46,694 bases of DNA from an uncultured Prevotellaceae bacterium (GCA_900316475.1 ONDA01000033.1:1-46694); one strand, 5' to 3'. Counted from the first letter of the stretch, positions 1-7,075 are shown. A program made the numbers and translations. The notes: generated by a model not told the origin, from the letters alone.

Positions 1-119
1 AGTTACTCATTTTCAGTGAGTTGAACAAACTTCGAAGCCTTTTTTATTCCTATTTTATGTTAAATTATGCAGGTGTGCCATCACTTGCGAAACTTTAGTT
101 AGGATTAAGTAGAAAAAAC

Positions 120-740
120 ATGAAGGTACTATTGATTAACGGAAGCCCGAAAGAGCATGGTAACACCTTTCAGGCGCTCAGCGAGGTGGCAAAGACGCTG
201 AACGCTGAGGGCATTGAGACGGAGATTATCAGCATCGGCAAACAGGCGGTTCAAGGTTGCATCGGCTGTGGATGGTGCGGCAGAACGGGTAAGTGTACAT
301 ACAACGACGACCTGTACTACAACATCTGGCGGACGGTGAAAGAAGGCATTGACGGGCTGGTGGTAGGCTCACCGGTATATTACGGCGGACCGAACGGCTC
401 ACTCTGTGCCCTGCTCGACCGCGTGTTCTACTCCTTGGGGCCGCAGTTGCAGTACAAGCCTGCCGCCAGCGTGGTGGTCTGCCGCCGTGGTGGGGCATCG
501 GCGGCTTTTGACCGCCTGAACAAGTACTTCACCATCATGAACATGCCGGTGGTGAGTTCACAGTACTGGAACATGGTGTATGGCCAGACTCCAGGGCAGA
601 TTAAGCAGGACGAGGAGGGCATGCAGACGATGCGCACATTGGGGCGCAACATGGCCTGGATGATTAAGAAGCTGAACATTGCCGAAGAGGGGCATCCTCA
701 GAGAGAGCAGCCCGTCTGGACAAATTTCATCAGGCAGTAG
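120..740 (+). CDS. NAD(P)H-dependent flavin reductase / iron-sulfur flavoprotein-like protein
   Basis: The 206-residue protein belongs to the flavodoxin-like NADPH-dependent FMN reductase family. It opens with the family phosphate-binding loop (LLINGSPKEHGNT, about residues 4-16) and has the second FMN-contact segment VVGSPVYYGGPNGS (about residues 81-94). A cysteine cluster, CIGCGWCGRTGKC (about residues 47-59), resembles that of iron-sulfur flavoproteins, though whether it carries a cluster is not visible from sequence. Members are cytoplasmic and pass electrons from NAD(P)H via FMN to quinones or other acceptors; the substrate here is unknown. The ATG at 120 is the first Met and leads straight into the first beta strand. 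The gene is monocistronic and converges on the permease gene, whose stop is 19 bp away. Confidence 0.85.
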   Translation: MKVLLINGSPKEHGNTFQALSEVAKTLNAEGIETEIISIGKQAVQGCIGCGWCGRTGKCTYNDDLYYNIWRTVKEGIDGLVVGSPVYYGGPNGSLCALLDRVFYSLGPQLQYKPAASVVVCRRGGASAAFDRLNKYFTIMNMPVVSSQYWNMVYGQTPGQIKQDEEGMQTMRTLGRNMAWMIKKLNIAEEGHPQREQPVWTNFIRQ

Positions 741-758
741 TAAGTAGGTGCGGCCGGC

Positions 759-2015
759 TCAACGCTCGCTGCTGCGCCCCTTGAAGGTATAGCCTATTCC
801 CTCGACGGCGGCACGAACGGCCTCTTCGTTGGCACTGCCCTTGACGGTGAGCGTGTTGGCCGAGGCACTGGCCTTGGCTTTCTCGACGCCGGCGACCTCC
901 TCGACGGCACGGACGACGGCTGCCTCGCAATGGCTGCAGTGCATATCCTCAACACGGTAGACGGTAACGTCAGGGTCTAAAGGCTTTTTGGCAGTAAACT
1001 TGCTAAATAGTTTCATCATAAGAGCAAATATTATTAATAATGTTAATACTGTGGCGCAAACGAGTTTGAACGGACTGGGCTGAGCAGACGTGCTCATGCA
1101 GCAGTCCCCGTGGGGAGCGACGAGCGAAGAGTGAAGAGCGAAGAGTGAGGAACCGGCGGCATTGAGCAGCAGGCCGAAGAGGACGGCGAAGCCCACGATG
1201 GTCATCAGGTAAACCAACGTGAAGCGGCGCCCCATGGCCTTATTCACCACGAGGATGGAGGCCAGGTTGACGGCGGGGCCGGCCATCAGCATCACCAGTG
1301 CCGCGCCGGGCGACAGTCCCTTCATCATCAGGGCTGCTGCCACGGGGATGCTACCCGTAGAACAGATATACATCGGAACGGCGACGACGAGTATGACCAA
1401 CATCTGCAACAGCGGCTGACTGCCGAACTGCAGAAAGAACTCGTCGGGCACGGCGACCTGAATCAAAGCGGCGACGACCAGTCCGACGAGCAGTCGCAGA
1501 CCGATGTCGCGGAGCATGTCATAGTAGGCGTACTTCAGCACGCGCCACAGCCTGTTGCCCCGCTCCACCTGACAGGAGGCTGCGGACTCGTCCTTGGCGT
1601 CGTCCTCGCTAACCAGCCGGTTTACGAGCAGGCCGCCACAGATGCCCGTGACGAGGGCCGCCACAGGACGGATGACGGCGAAGCCCAGTCCCATCAGCGA
1701 GAATGTGGCCAGGATGGAGTCGATGCCCGTCTGCGGCGTGGCGATGAGAAACGAGGCGATGGCTCCCTTCGAAGCCTTCTCGTTACGCAGTCCGATGGCC
1801 GTAGGAATGACGCCGCACGAGCACAGCGGCAGGGGCACGCCGAGCAGTGCCGCCCAAACGACGGACAACTTGTTGCTACGCGAGAGATAATTGGCATAGA
1901 ACCTCTGCGGCACAAAGACGTGCAGCACGCCCGCGATGAGGAATCCCAGCAGCAGGTAGGGAGCCATCTCGCAGACAACGTTCAGTAGGGATGTAGAGAA
2001 ACCTTGTATATCCAT
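759..2015 (-). CDS. SO_0444-type permease with C-terminal heavy-metal-associated domain (Cu/Zn efflux)
   Basis: This is a 418-residue multi-pass membrane protein of the ArsP/DUF318 permease family. The N-terminal half has the conserved LLGVPLPLCSCGVIP motif, with a Cys-x-Cys that probably handles the metal, followed by KGAIASFLIATPQTG. A second permease half carries YICSTGSIPVAAALM. A cytoplasmic loop of about 30 polar residues separates the halves. The C-terminal ~65 residues form a heavy-metal-associated (HMA) domain with the metal ligand motif MHCSHCE. The architecture matches the SO_0444 family of putative Cu/Zn exporters; the metal is inferred. I chose the ATG at 2015 (MDIQGF) because the TAnnTTTG promoter at 2025-2032 leaves almost no room for the upstream TTG start. 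The gene is divergent from the response regulator gene. Confidence 0.85.
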   Translation of the reverse strand: MDIQGFSTSLLNVVCEMAPYLLLGFLIAGVLHVFVPQRFYANYLSRSNKLSVVWAALLGVPLPLCSCGVIPTAIGLRNEKASKGAIASFLIATPQTGIDSILATFSLMGLGFAVIRPVAALVTGICGGLLVNRLVSEDDAKDESAASCQVERGNRLWRVLKYAYYDMLRDIGLRLLVGLVVAALIQVAVPDEFFLQFGSQPLLQMLVILVVAVPMYICSTGSIPVAAALMMKGLSPGAALVMLMAGPAVNLASILVVNKAMGRRFTLVYLMTIVGFAVLFGLLLNAAGSSLFALHSSLVAPHGDCCMSTSAQPSPFKLVCATVLTLLIIFALMMKLFSKFTAKKPLDPDVTVYRVEDMHCSHCEAAVVRAVEEVAGVEKAKASASANTLTVKGSANEEAVRAAVEGIGYTFKGRSSER

Positions 2016-2024
2016 TTTACTGTG

Positions 2025-2032
2025 CAAAGGTA
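2025..2032 (-). promoter_or_regulatory. -7 element TAccTTTG of the permease gene
   Basis: The minus strand reads TACCTTTG, matching the Bacteroidetes -7 consensus TAnnTTTG. The expected transcription start (about 2018) lies only a few bases before the ATG at 2015, so the mRNA is likely leaderless or nearly so. Confidence 0.65.
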
Positions 2033-2096
2033 CAAAAAAATACGAATTGCCACATTGTTTTATAGCGAAATCTTCTTAGTTCTCATAAATAATTGC

Positions 2097-2104
2097 TATA
2101 TTTG
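2097..2104 (+). promoter_or_regulatory. -7 element TAtaTTTG of the two-component operon
   Basis: TATATTTG lies 25 bp before the response regulator ATG at 2129 and fits the Bacteroidetes -7 consensus. A TTAG 17 bp upstream could act as the -33 element. No Pho-box-like TGTAAC repeats are seen here, so the operon does not look autoregulated through the box found upstream of the transporter. Confidence 0.65.
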
Positions 2105-2128
2105 CGCCCGAAAGAGTGCATACGGCTT

Positions 2129-2827
2129 ATGAGAATACTTATTGTTGATGACGAACAGGATATTTGCGAGATACTGCAATACAACCTGGAGACAGAAGGG
2201 TACGAGGTGGTGACGGCGAACTCGGCAGAAGAGGCGCTTGAGCTGCCGCTGCATGAGTTTTCGCTGATTCTGCTGGACGTCATGATGGGCGAGATGTCGG
2301 GCTTCCAGATGGCCCGGCGACTGAAGGACAGTCCGGCGACGGCACAGATTCCCATCATCTTCATCACGGCCCTCGACGGCGAGGACCATCTGGTGAAGGG
2401 ACTGAACATCGGTGCCGACGACTATATAGCCAAACCGCTGAGCATGAAGGAGGTGAAGGCCAGAGTCAGGGCGGTGCTCAGACGGACGACACAGGCCTCG
2501 TCGCAACAGGGAGGGACGTCCACAGCTGCTTCCGACAACAGAATAGGCTATGAAGGCATCGTGCTCGACCTGAACACGAAGACCGTCACGCTGGACGGCG
2601 AAGAGCTGATATGCACGAAACTGGAGTTCGAGCTGCTGTCGTTCTTCCTCCGGCATCCCGGCACGGTGTATTCGCGCGAGGACCTGCTGAAATACTGCTG
2701 GCCGCAGGACGTGCTGGTGCTCGACCGGACGGTCGACGTAAGCATCACCCGACTGCGCAAGAAGATAGGCCGCTACGGCAAACAGATTAAGACGCGTGTG
2801 GGCTATGGCTACTATTTTGAGAAGTAA
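2129..2827 (+). CDS. OmpR/PhoB-family response regulator
   Basis: The 232-residue DNA-binding response regulator has an N-terminal receiver domain (about residues 1-120) with the acidic pocket D7-D8, the phosphoacceptor Asp50 in LLDVMM, the conserved Thr in FITALDGE and the Lys in IAKPLS. A winged-helix Trans_reg_C domain follows (about 135-232), with EFELLSFFLRHPGTVYSRE and VDVSITRLRKKIG. The ATG at 2129 is chosen because an earlier Met at 2093 lies upstream of the promoter. The sensor kinase gene overlaps the 3' end by 23 bp. Pho-box-like sites near the adjacent Na/Pi transporter make a PhoB role likely; this is inference, and other OmpR-family functions remain possible. Confidence 0.92.
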   Translation: MRILIVDDEQDICEILQYNLETEGYEVVTANSAEEALELPLHEFSLILLDVMMGEMSGFQMARRLKDSPATAQIPIIFITALDGEDHLVKGLNIGADDYIAKPLSMKEVKARVRAVLRRTTQASSQQGGTSTAASDNRIGYEGIVLDLNTKTVTLDGEELICTKLEFELLSFFLRHPGTVYSREDLLKYCWPQDVLVLDRTVDVSITRLRKKIGRYGKQIKTRVGYGYYFEK

Positions 2828-4244
2828 GACGTTTCAGCGCAACCTGCTGCTCAGCATCGGCGGCGTGTTCCTGCTCTTTGCCGTCTGCTTCAGCGTCTAT
2901 CAGTACCAGCGCGAGAAGGAGTACAAGATTGACATCCTGCACTCGCGACTGCAGATGTATAACTACGAGATGGTACAGGCGCTGGGCGAGGACAGCCTGA
3001 CCGACGACCGGCTGTTCCGCGACTATGTGGCACGCCACAGCATGGAGGGGCTGCGTGTGTCGATCATCGACAGGAACGGGCGCGTCGTTCTCGACAGCTA
3101 CGAGCCACAAGCCGACTCGCTGGGCAACCACCTGCAGCGAACGGAAATCCAACAGGCTCTGCGCAACGGCAACGGCTACGACATCAAGCGTCTGTCGCAG
3201 TCGACCCACGAGACCTACTTCTATTCCGCCACACGCTTCGGCAATGTCGTCGTGCGTGCTGCCGTACCCTACTCTGCTGAGCTGACACGCTCGCTGCAGG
3301 CCGACAACACCTACATCTACTTTGCCGCCGTACTGACCTTGCTCCTGGGCGTGGTGCTCTACTACGTCACCCATCGCATCAGCCGCCATATCGGCTATCT
3401 GCGCGAGTTTGCCGTCAAGGCCGAAGAGGCCGAGGCACTCGACCACGAACTGGAGCGGCGCCTGCCCGACGACGAGCTGGGCGACATCAGCCACACCATC
3501 ATCATGCTCTACTGGAAACTGCGACACTCGGAGGAGGAGAAGGTGCGCATCAAGCGACAGCTCACGCAGAATGCCGCCCACGAGCTGAAGACACCCGCCG
3601 CCAGCATCCACGGCTACCTGGAGAGCATCCTCGACAATCCGGATATGCCGGAGGACAAGAAGAAGCACTTCCTGGAGCGCTGCTACGCCCAGAGCGAGCG
3701 CATGAGCAAACTGCTGCAGGACATGAGCGCCCTGACCAAACTCGACGAGATGGACGACCGCCATACGCGTGAGGACTACCATCAGGTGAACGTCCTGCAG
3801 GTCATTCAAAGCGTCCTCGACGACACCGCCCTGCAGCTCCACGACAAGGGCATCACCCCGTCGCTGCAGGTGCCCCGCCGCGTGGAAGTGCTCGGCAATG
3901 CCAGCCTGCTCTACAGCATCTTCCGCAACCTCATCGACAATGCCATTGCCTACGCCACGGGAGCCTCGCGCCTCAACATCATCTGCAAGGAGACGGAACA
4001 TGAAGGCCGCCATTTCTACGAGTTCCTGGTCAGCGACAACGGCCCTGGCGTAGAGCCGCAGCACCTCGACCGTCTCTTCGAGCGCTTCTACCGTATCGAC
4101 AAGGGCCGCAGTCGCAAACTGGGCGGCACGGGCCTCGGCCTCGCCATCGTGAAAAACGCAGTAGCCGCCCACGGGGGAACAGCCACCGCACAAGTAACGC
4201 CCGGCGGCGGACTCACCATCCACTTCACCCTCGCACGGTTCTAA
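2805..4244 (+). CDS. PhoR-like sensor histidine kinase
   Basis: This 479-residue membrane histidine kinase has a first transmembrane segment at residues 13-33, an extracytoplasmic sensor region to about 168, and a second transmembrane segment at about 170-188. A HAMP-like linker leads to the dimerization and phosphotransfer domain with His259 in AAHELKTPAASIHGY. The ATPase domain shows the N box (FRNLIDNAIAYA), G1 box (DNGPGV), F box (LFERFYRID) and G2 box (GGTGLGLAIV). The ATG at 2805 overlaps the regulator's 3' end by 23 bp, so translation is probably coupled; an in-frame GTG at 2796 is less likely. It should phosphorylate the upstream regulator. The periplasmic signal is not evident, but the phosphate transporter next door suggests Pi limitation. 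Confidence 0.92.
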   Translation: MATILRSKTFQRNLLLSIGGVFLLFAVCFSVYQYQREKEYKIDILHSRLQMYNYEMVQALGEDSLTDDRLFRDYVARHSMEGLRVSIIDRNGRVVLDSYEPQADSLGNHLQRTEIQQALRNGNGYDIKRLSQSTHETYFYSATRFGNVVVRAAVPYSAELTRSLQADNTYIYFAAVLTLLLGVVLYYVTHRISRHIGYLREFAVKAEEAEALDHELERRLPDDELGDISHTIIMLYWKLRHSEEEKVRIKRQLTQNAAHELKTPAASIHGYLESILDNPDMPEDKKKHFLERCYAQSERMSKLLQDMSALTKLDEMDDRHTREDYHQVNVLQVIQSVLDDTALQLHDKGITPSLQVPRRVEVLGNASLLYSIFRNLIDNAIAYATGASRLNIICKETEHEGRHFYEFLVSDNGPGVEPQHLDRLFERFYRIDKGRSRKLGGTGLGLAIVKNAVAAHGGTATAQVTPGGGLTIHFTLARF

Positions 4245-4271
4245 AGAAGCCTGTGTAACAGGCCGTCTTCT
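4245..4271 (+). terminator. Possible hairpin terminator after the sensor kinase gene
   Basis: GCCTGT at 4249-4254 and ACAGGC at 4258-4263 form a perfect 6-bp stem with a 3-nt loop. Outer arms AGAAG (4245-4249) and CTTCT (4267-4271) can extend it. There is no T-run, so termination is uncertain. The hairpin directly follows the stop codon and overlaps a TGTAACA word. Confidence 0.35.
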
Positions 4272-4298
4272 CTGTTACAATGCTGTTACAAACGGCGT

Positions 4299-4337
4299 TG
4301 TAACCTATCCTTCATACGATTGAAATGCTTTTGTAAC
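4299..4337 (+). promoter_or_regulatory. Pho-box-like direct repeats upstream of the 33-residue ORF
   Basis: Four hexamers at an exact 11-bp period start at 4299 (TGTAAC), 4310 (CTTCAT), 4321 (TGAAAT) and 4332 (TGTAAC). The outer two are perfect matches to the hexamer seen upstream of the Na/Pi transporter; the inner two are degenerate. The last hexamer ends exactly 10 nt before the -7 box at 4348, the same spacing as at the transporter promoter. Two further GTTACA words in the opposite orientation, again 11 bp apart, lie at 4274 and 4285. The 11-bp period is that of PhoB/PhoP boxes in other bacteria; binding here is inferred. Confidence 0.55.
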
Positions 4338-4347
4338 ATGCTCCGTT

Positions 4348-4355
4348 TATCTTTG
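4348..4355 (+). promoter_or_regulatory. -7 element TAtcTTTG for the 33-residue ORF
   Basis: TATCTTTG matches the Bacteroidetes -7 consensus and points toward the small ORF at 4390. There is no good -33 element at the usual distance; Pho-box-like repeats occupy that position instead, as expected for an activator-dependent promoter. Confidence 0.55.
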
Positions 4356-4389
4356 CAATGTCAATCACTAACGGTTGTCAAAATACAAT

Positions 4390-4491
4390 ATGGAGAAAGA
4401 AAAAGCAAAAAGAATTCAGAGAATCATCGGTTGGACGAGATACGTCATCCTGGTGCTGTTACTCGCAGTGGCCTTCACGGCGCTCTGTTAA
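4390..4491 (+). CDS. Putative 33-residue single-span membrane peptide
   Basis: An ATG at 4390 opens a 33-codon ORF encoding a basic N-terminal helix (MEKEKAKRIQRIIGWTR) followed by a hydrophobic segment (YVILVLLLAVAFTALC) long enough to span the membrane, then TAA. The composition, positive-inside then hydrophobic, is typical of bacterial small membrane proteins. A -7 box and Pho-box-like repeats precede it in the right orientation, and it sits between the two-component operon and the convergent Na/Pi transporter gene. Its stop (4489-4491) overlaps the transporter's stop (4488-4490) on the other strand. I recognise no family. It could be a regulator of the neighbouring transporter or kinase, or the remnant of a larger secreted protein; function is unknown. 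Confidence 0.5.
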   Translation: MEKEKAKRIQRIIGWTRYVILVLLLAVAFTALC

Positions 4492-6191
4492 CCCTGTCCG
4501 TTCCTCGGCCGGTCTTCATAGTCGTTGTTCAGACCCTTGCCAGCCTGCACCACGTTCATCACGTAGTCGCCGAGCTTCTCGCACTCTGAGATGAAGTCGA
4601 CGTAGAAGACGCCGAGCTGATAGCCGTAGAGCCCGGAGTTGACGTCGTGCAGGTTCTGGTTCTTCAGCTGTGTGCGGTAGTTGTTGATTTCATGCTCGAT
4701 GTTGTACGAGGTGGTCGGACGGGCAACGGGCGCAGCGATGCGCTTCTGCATCTCGGTGAGTGCGCCGTCAACGAGTCCGAGCATCGTCTGCATGTGCTGT
4801 ATCTGCTCAGGGGTGAAGGCGTCGTGGCAGTTCAGGCGGTGACGGTTCAGCGTGCGGCCGAGGTTGTACACCGAGTCGCCGATGCTCTCCAGTTCCGAAA
4901 TCTGGCGCAGCATCTTCTGAATCTGCGTCTTCGAGGCGTCCGACAGGCGGCCCTCGCTCACCTTGTTCAGGTAGGCGGCAATCTCCATCTCCATCGAGTC
5001 GGTAATGTTCTCGTACTTCTCAATACGCGAGAAAATCTTGTTGAAGGCCACCTCGTCGTCCGTCTGCATCAGGTCGGTGACGAAGCCGAACATTCTGTGG
5101 CAGCGGTCGGCAAAGTTCTGTATCTCCTTCTGTGCCTCGATGATGCTCAGTTCGGCTGTAGAGAGCAGACCGCCGGAGATGAACTTCAGGCGGTGGTCCT
5201 CGTCCTGTTCCTTCATCGGCAGCACGCGGCACACGAGCATCTCAATCTGATGGACGAAGCCGATGAGCAGCAGCGTGTTGATGATGTTGAAGGCGGTGTG
5301 GAAGGCCGACAGTTTGAAGAGGTCGTTGCCGCCACCCATCACGTTGTCGACGAACCAGCTGACAGCGTTGCAGGCCGGGTAGAACACGATGAGGAACACC
5401 ACGACACCGAAGACGTTGAAGAACATGTGGGCCAGGGCGGCACGGCGTGCCTGCGTGTTGGCTGTTAGCGAGGCCATGACGGCGGTGATAGTCGTACCGA
5501 TGTTCTGTCCCATGGCCAGTGCCGCCGCCTGTTCGAAGCCGAAGCCGGGGATGTTCATGCCGAAGAGCATCAGCGTGATGGCCATCGTGGCTGCCGACGC
5601 CTGCACAATCATCGTCACCAGTGCGCCCACGATGACGAACAGCAGGATGGTGAAGAACGAGTCCTGCGGCACGTGGGCCAGCATCCCCGCCACCATGTCG
5701 CCAATGTTCATCGCTGTGGCAGCCTCCTGCAGGAACGAAAGTCCCATAAACAGGAACGAGAAGCCGAATACGAACTCGCCGATGCTCTTACGATTGCCCT
5801 TGCCGCTGAAGATGAACGGCATGCCGATGGCGAGCAGGGGTATGGCAAAGGCAGCGATGTTCACCTTGAAACCTACGGCTGAGATAATCCACGCCGTCAC
5901 TGTCGTACCGATGTTGGCACCCATGATGACGCCGATGGACTGTGCCAGCGTCATCAGTCCGGCATTCACAAAACTCACCACCATCACCGTCGTGGCACTC
6001 GACGACTGGATGAGCGCCGTGATGAGCACGCCCGTCAGCACGCCCATCACACGGTTCTTGGTCATCGCCGCCAGAATACTGCGCAGACGGTCGCCCGCAA
6101 ACTTCTCCAAGCCCTCGGACATCGTCTTCATACCGAAGAGGAACAATGCCAGGGAACCTACGAGAGAAAAGATATTGATAATCAATTCCAT
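4488..6191 (-). CDS. Na+/Pi cotransporter family protein with C-terminal PhoU-like domain
   Basis: The 567-residue inner-membrane protein has the two inverted Na/Pi-cotransporter (PF02690-type) repeats. The first carries ALIQSSSATTVMVVSFV and GANIGTTVTAW; the second carries VQASAATMAITLMLF and GQNIGTTITAVMA. These QSSSATT and N-I-G-T-T motifs are the substrate and sodium site signatures of NptA/YjbB proteins. A cytoplasmic all-helical PhoU-like domain follows from about residue 345 to 540 (LSIIEAQKEIQNFADRCHRMF, then SELESIGDSVYNLGR). It should move inorganic phosphate coupled to sodium; direction is not clear, since YjbB of E. coli exports. The start ATG at 6191 lies 25 bp after a -7 box. 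Pho-box-like repeats upstream suggest induction on phosphate limitation, which favours import. Confidence 0.9.
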   Translation of the reverse strand: MELIINIFSLVGSLALFLFGMKTMSEGLEKFAGDRLRSILAAMTKNRVMGVLTGVLITALIQSSSATTVMVVSFVNAGLMTLAQSIGVIMGANIGTTVTAWIISAVGFKVNIAAFAIPLLAIGMPFIFSGKGNRKSIGEFVFGFSFLFMGLSFLQEAATAMNIGDMVAGMLAHVPQDSFFTILLFVIVGALVTMIVQASAATMAITLMLFGMNIPGFGFEQAAALAMGQNIGTTITAVMASLTANTQARRAALAHMFFNVFGVVVFLIVFYPACNAVSWFVDNVMGGGNDLFKLSAFHTAFNIINTLLLIGFVHQIEMLVCRVLPMKEQDEDHRLKFISGGLLSTAELSIIEAQKEIQNFADRCHRMFGFVTDLMQTDDEVAFNKIFSRIEKYENITDSMEMEIAAYLNKVSEGRLSDASKTQIQKMLRQISELESIGDSVYNLGRTLNRHRLNCHDAFTPEQIQHMQTMLGLVDGALTEMQKRIAAPVARPTTSYNIEHEINNYRTQLKNQNLHDVNSGLYGYQLGVFYVDFISECEKLGDYVMNVVQAGKGLNNDYEDRPRNGQG

Positions 6192-6215
6192 TGCCTTATC
6201 GTTATATTAGCGCGG

Positions 6216-6223
6216 CAAAGGTA
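6216..6223 (-). promoter_or_regulatory. -7 element TAccTTTG of the Na/Pi cotransporter gene
   Basis: The minus strand reads TACCTTTG 25 bp before the start codon at 6191. The -33 position is taken up by the Pho-box-like repeats rather than a TTTG element. Confidence 0.65.
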
Positions 6224-6233
6224 ATGGTATCTT

Positions 6234-6272
6234 GTTACGCGAGCGTTACACCGATGTTACAATCCTGTTACA
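6234..6272 (-). promoter_or_regulatory. Pho-box-like array: four GTTAC[A/G] hexamers at 11-bp period
   Basis: GTTACG at 6234, GTTACA at 6245, GTTACA at 6256 and GTTACA at 6267 sit at exactly 11-bp steps. In the direction of transcription they read TGTAAC three times, then CGTAAC. The nearest copy ends 10 nt from the -7 box, so a bound regulator would replace the -33 contact. Direct hexamers with 5-bp spacers are the known layout of PhoP/PhoB operators; the PhoB-like regulator at 2129-2827 is the obvious candidate ligand, by inference. Confidence 0.7.
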
Positions 6273-6378
6273 AAAAGCGGGCAAGCCACGCCTTGCCACA
6301 GAGGTACAACAGACGGTTCTTCTGTTACGTTCTGCCATAATGTCAGCATAAAGCGACAGAATGACAGACAAAAGCGCA

Positions 6379-6395
6379 TTGGCACGTAACTTGCA
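6379..6395 (+). promoter_or_regulatory. Sigma-54 (-24/-12) promoter of hsp20
   Basis: TTGGCACG at 6379-6386, four spacer bases and TTGCA at 6391-6395 match the sigma-54 consensus (TTGGCACG-N4-TTGCA) at every core position, with the GG and GC doublets 10 nt apart as required. The predicted start is near 6405, giving an ~85-nt leader. No TAnnTTTG box is present in this intergenic region in the plus orientation. A TGTCA/TGACA dyad (6341-6345 and 6362-6366) just upstream might bind an activator; that is speculative. Confidence 0.75.
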
Positions 6396-6476
6396 TTATC
6401 CTTAGTGAACGCCGAGGCTAAGGCTAAGGCGCAGAGAAAAGAAAACAAAAGTTTAACCATTTAAAACAATAGAATT

Positions 6477-6482
6477 AGGAGG
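6477..6482 (+). promoter_or_regulatory. Consensus Shine-Dalgarno AGGAGG before hsp20
   Basis: AGGAGG ends 8 nt before the ATG at 6491. Bacteroidetes genes usually lack a Shine-Dalgarno sequence, and most starts in this window have none, so this full match is unusual and fixes the start codon. Confidence 0.7.
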
Positions 6483-6490
6483 TAATAATT

Positions 6491-6916
6491 ATGCTACCAG
6501 TAATGTTTAAGAATAGTTGGTTTCCTACAGTATTTGACGAGTTTCTGAACAGCGACGTCACGCCGAGCACCTGCACAACGACAGCTCCGGCCGTTAATGT
6601 AAAGGAGGACGAGAAGGCTTATACAATGGAGGTAGCTGCTCCCGGCATCAAGAAAGAGTACTGCCGCGTGAGCCTCAACGAAGACGGCAATCTGTCGATA
6701 GCCATCGAGAACAAGATGGAGCACAAGGAGGAGGACAAGAAGCAGCACTACCTGCGCCGCGAGTTCTCGTACACGAACTACCAGCAGAGCTACTCGCTGC
6801 CCGAGGACGTGGTGAAGGACAAGATTTCGGCTCGCGTCGAGAACGGCATCCTGACCGTCACACTGCCGAAGCAGGAGAAGGAGGCAAAGGTATCGAAGAG
6901 CATCAAGATTTCTTAA
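6491..6916 (+). CDS. Hsp20/alpha-crystallin family small heat shock protein
   Basis: The 141-residue cytoplasmic chaperone has a short N-terminal arm (FKNSWFPTVFDEFLNSD). Its alpha-crystallin domain runs from about residue 37 to 130, starting at PAVNVKEDEKAYTMEVAAPG and including the conserved YxxxxLPxxV stretch (YSLPEDVVKDKISARVENG) and GILTVTLPK. A short C-terminal tail ends in SKSIKIS, with the I-x-I anchor that docks into neighbouring subunits. Small heat shock proteins hold unfolding clients as oligomers without ATP. Length is typical. It is monocistronic, with a canonical sigma-54 promoter and a strong ribosome binding site upstream and a strong terminator downstream, so expression is probably inducible and high. 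Confidence 0.93.
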   Translation: MLPVMFKNSWFPTVFDEFLNSDVTPSTCTTTAPAVNVKEDEKAYTMEVAAPGIKKEYCRVSLNEDGNLSIAIENKMEHKEEDKKQHYLRREFSYTNYQQSYSLPEDVVKDKISARVENGILTVTLPKQEKEAKVSKSIKIS

Positions 6917-6975
6917 CTCAAAAAGCCTGTCAAGGCACCGAAAACAGAAGAAATGTCACAACAAAACAAAAAATT

Positions 6976-7007
6976 TGGCAATCTCCTTGGAGATTGCCAT
7001 TTTTTTT
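6976..7007 (+). terminator. Rho-independent terminator after hsp20
   Basis: TGGCAATCTCC (6976-6986) pairs perfectly with GGAGATTGCCA (6989-6999) to form an 11-bp stem, followed by a run of T residues (7000-7007). The TTGG at the loop also lies exactly 19 nt before the gdhA -7 box, so the terminator and the next promoter share sequence. Confidence 0.88.
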
Positions 7008-7009
7008 CT

Positions 7010-7017
7010 TATATTTG
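7010..7017 (+). promoter_or_regulatory. -7 element TAtaTTTG of gdhA
   Basis: TATATTTG is preceded at 19 nt by TTGG (6987-6990), a full match to the Bacteroidetes promoter. The start codon lies 58 bp downstream. Confidence 0.72.
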
Positions 7018-7075
7018 CGGCATATTTAATAACATAATGTTATCTAACTAACAAATCCTTTAAAACCACTACACT

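Noticed and set aside
1-119. Promoter or terminator upstream of the flavin reductase gene
   Set aside because: A short ACTCA/TGAGT hairpin and a T-run are present, but neither a good TAnnTTTG box nor a convincing terminator can be supported.
2025-2027. TTG start for the permease (five residues longer)
   Set aside because: It lies inside the -7 promoter box, so it cannot be on the transcript from that promoter.
2787-4223. Minus-strand ORF of about 478 codons opposite the sensor kinase
   Set aside because: It has no recognisable family and biased composition. The plus-strand ORF has every histidine kinase motif.
4274-4290. Two GTTACA words as a separate promoter operator on the minus strand
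   Set aside because: No -7 box follows them in that direction; only two copies are present, so they are recorded with the adjacent Pho-box-like site.
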